Below the pieces are notes generated by a model. That model ran no database searches, was not told where the DNA came from, and saw only the letters and a program-made list of their open reading frames with translations. The position numbers were made by a program, and so were the translations under genes. Of a stretch of 64,000 bases of DNA, positions 63,502 through 64,000 are shown piece after piece; the first letter of the stretch is position 1; each line of letters begins with the position of its first letter. The stretch comes from Trifolium pratense (taxonomy: Eukaryota; Streptophyta; Magnoliopsida; Fabales; Fabaceae). The stretch covers positions 64,651,257 to 64,715,256 of the forward strand of contig NC_060060.1 of NCBI RefSeq assembly GCF_020283565.1. The letters run 5' to 3'.

Positions 63502-64000
63502 TTAAATATGTAGCAACATATATTCTCCTTGTGGTTCTAATCTATCTCCCAACGAGAAAACATGAACTCTACCCTTCACTAATATCCAACTACATCCAGG
63601 TGTCTTCCTAACACCTTTCATCCTCATTTCTCTTCTTAAAATCGTCTCTTCAATGTGCAAATCATTTGCAGCGTAAATGTTGCAAAGGGTCACATGACCT
63701 GGTGCGTTCAGAGGATCCAACTCAAGCAGTCGTGTGGCTGCACGCCTAGCAACATCTACATCTATTTTACTCAAACCACACACTCCAATCAATGCCCCCC
63801 AAATGGTATGATTTGGTTCAACAGGTAGCCTCAACACAAACTCCTCTGCATCCTTCACTCTTCCAGATCGGCCCAGAAGATTGATCATGCTAACATAATG
63901 CTCCAAGCCAGGTTGAAGTGCATAATCATTGATCATAACACTAAACAACTCGCACCCTTTATCAACAAGACCAGCATGAGCACATGTTGTTAGGACACCA
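63502..64000 (-). CDS. Pentatricopeptide-repeat protein, PLS/E-type, C-terminal part
   Basis: The minus-strand frame is open from the window edge to a stop at 63502, giving ~165 residues of the C-terminus. It reads GVLTTCAHAGLVDKGCELF, then ~35-residue repeats (HYVSMINLLGRSGRVKDAEEF, EPNHTIWGALIGVCG), then the E-type ending with NIYAANDLHIEETILRREM and MRMKGVRKTPGCSW. PLS-class proteins of this kind usually act in RNA editing or processing in mitochondria or plastids. There is no DYW deaminase domain: the protein stops ~25 residues after the E+ region, so it would need a partner deaminase if it edits. The N-terminus, targeting peptide and most repeats are outside the window. Confidence 0.88.
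   Translation of the reverse strand, partial: GVLTTCAHAGLVDKGCELFSVMINDYALQPGLEHYVSMINLLGRSGRVKDAEEFVLRLPVEPNHTIWGALIGVCGLSKIDVDVARRAATRLLELDPLNAPGHVTLCNIYAANDLHIEETILRREMRMKGVRKTPGCSWILVKGRVHVFSLGDRLEPQGEYMLLHI

Overview
This is a window of plant nuclear DNA. The genes have many small exons and GT-AG introns, the intergenic DNA is AT-rich, and there are dense MITEs, TRIMs, SINEs, Helitrons and a LINE. The protein families and repeat types look like a papilionoid legume of the Medicago/Trifolium/Pisum kind; that placement is inference from repeat style and was not searched.

Layout. (1) 1-7264, + strand: the 3' two thirds of LON2, the peroxisomal Lon protease. It ends in a Ser-Lys-Leu peroxisomal signal, and its introns are loaded with LTR-element debris. 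(2) 7265-12075: intergenic, with a complete 944-bp non-autonomous Helitron, a truncated Harbinger-ORF1-like gene and a Stowaway MITE. (3) 12076-25610, - strand: a 22-exon gene for a 1,447-residue glycine-rich secretory/membrane protein of unknown function, with a TRIM, a copia remnant and a MITE in its introns. (4) 25.6-30.0 kb: promoter and intergenic DNA with a SINE that has a 15-bp target duplication. (5) 30004-42032, - strand: a complete 29-exon UPF1, the nonsense-mediated decay (NMD) helicase, 1,262 residues. A TRIM sits exactly on one splice acceptor. (6) 42.2-49.4 kb: a transposon-rich stretch with three hAT-type elements, a decayed Helitron helicase end and a 192-bp decayed copy of the 5' end of UPF1. 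(7) 49.5-54.3 kb, + strand: an L1-type LINE broken by a nested 253-bp hAT MITE, a stop codon and two frameshifts. (8) 55030-58326, +: a RAB6/RABH1-class GTPase. (9) 60377-62646, +: an SGPP-like HAD phosphatase. (10) 63502-64000, -: the 3' end of a pentatricopeptide-repeat protein.

The host genes are ordinary housekeeping genes with separate jobs: peroxisomal proteolysis, mRNA surveillance, Golgi traffic, sugar-phosphate hydrolysis and organellar RNA work. They are not an operon or cluster. I found no convincing new multi-gene system. The most interesting observations concern how mobile DNA has landed in and around the genes: the TRIM that duplicated a UPF1 splice acceptor, with the possible consequence of a UPF1 isoform that is itself an NMD target; the decayed UPF1 fragment between 25-bp direct repeats; and a MITE inserted in one copy of a tandem repeat whose neighbouring copy preserves the empty site.

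Exon boundaries were read by eye from splice signals, reading-frame phase and remembered family sequences. No alignment or transcript evidence was available.
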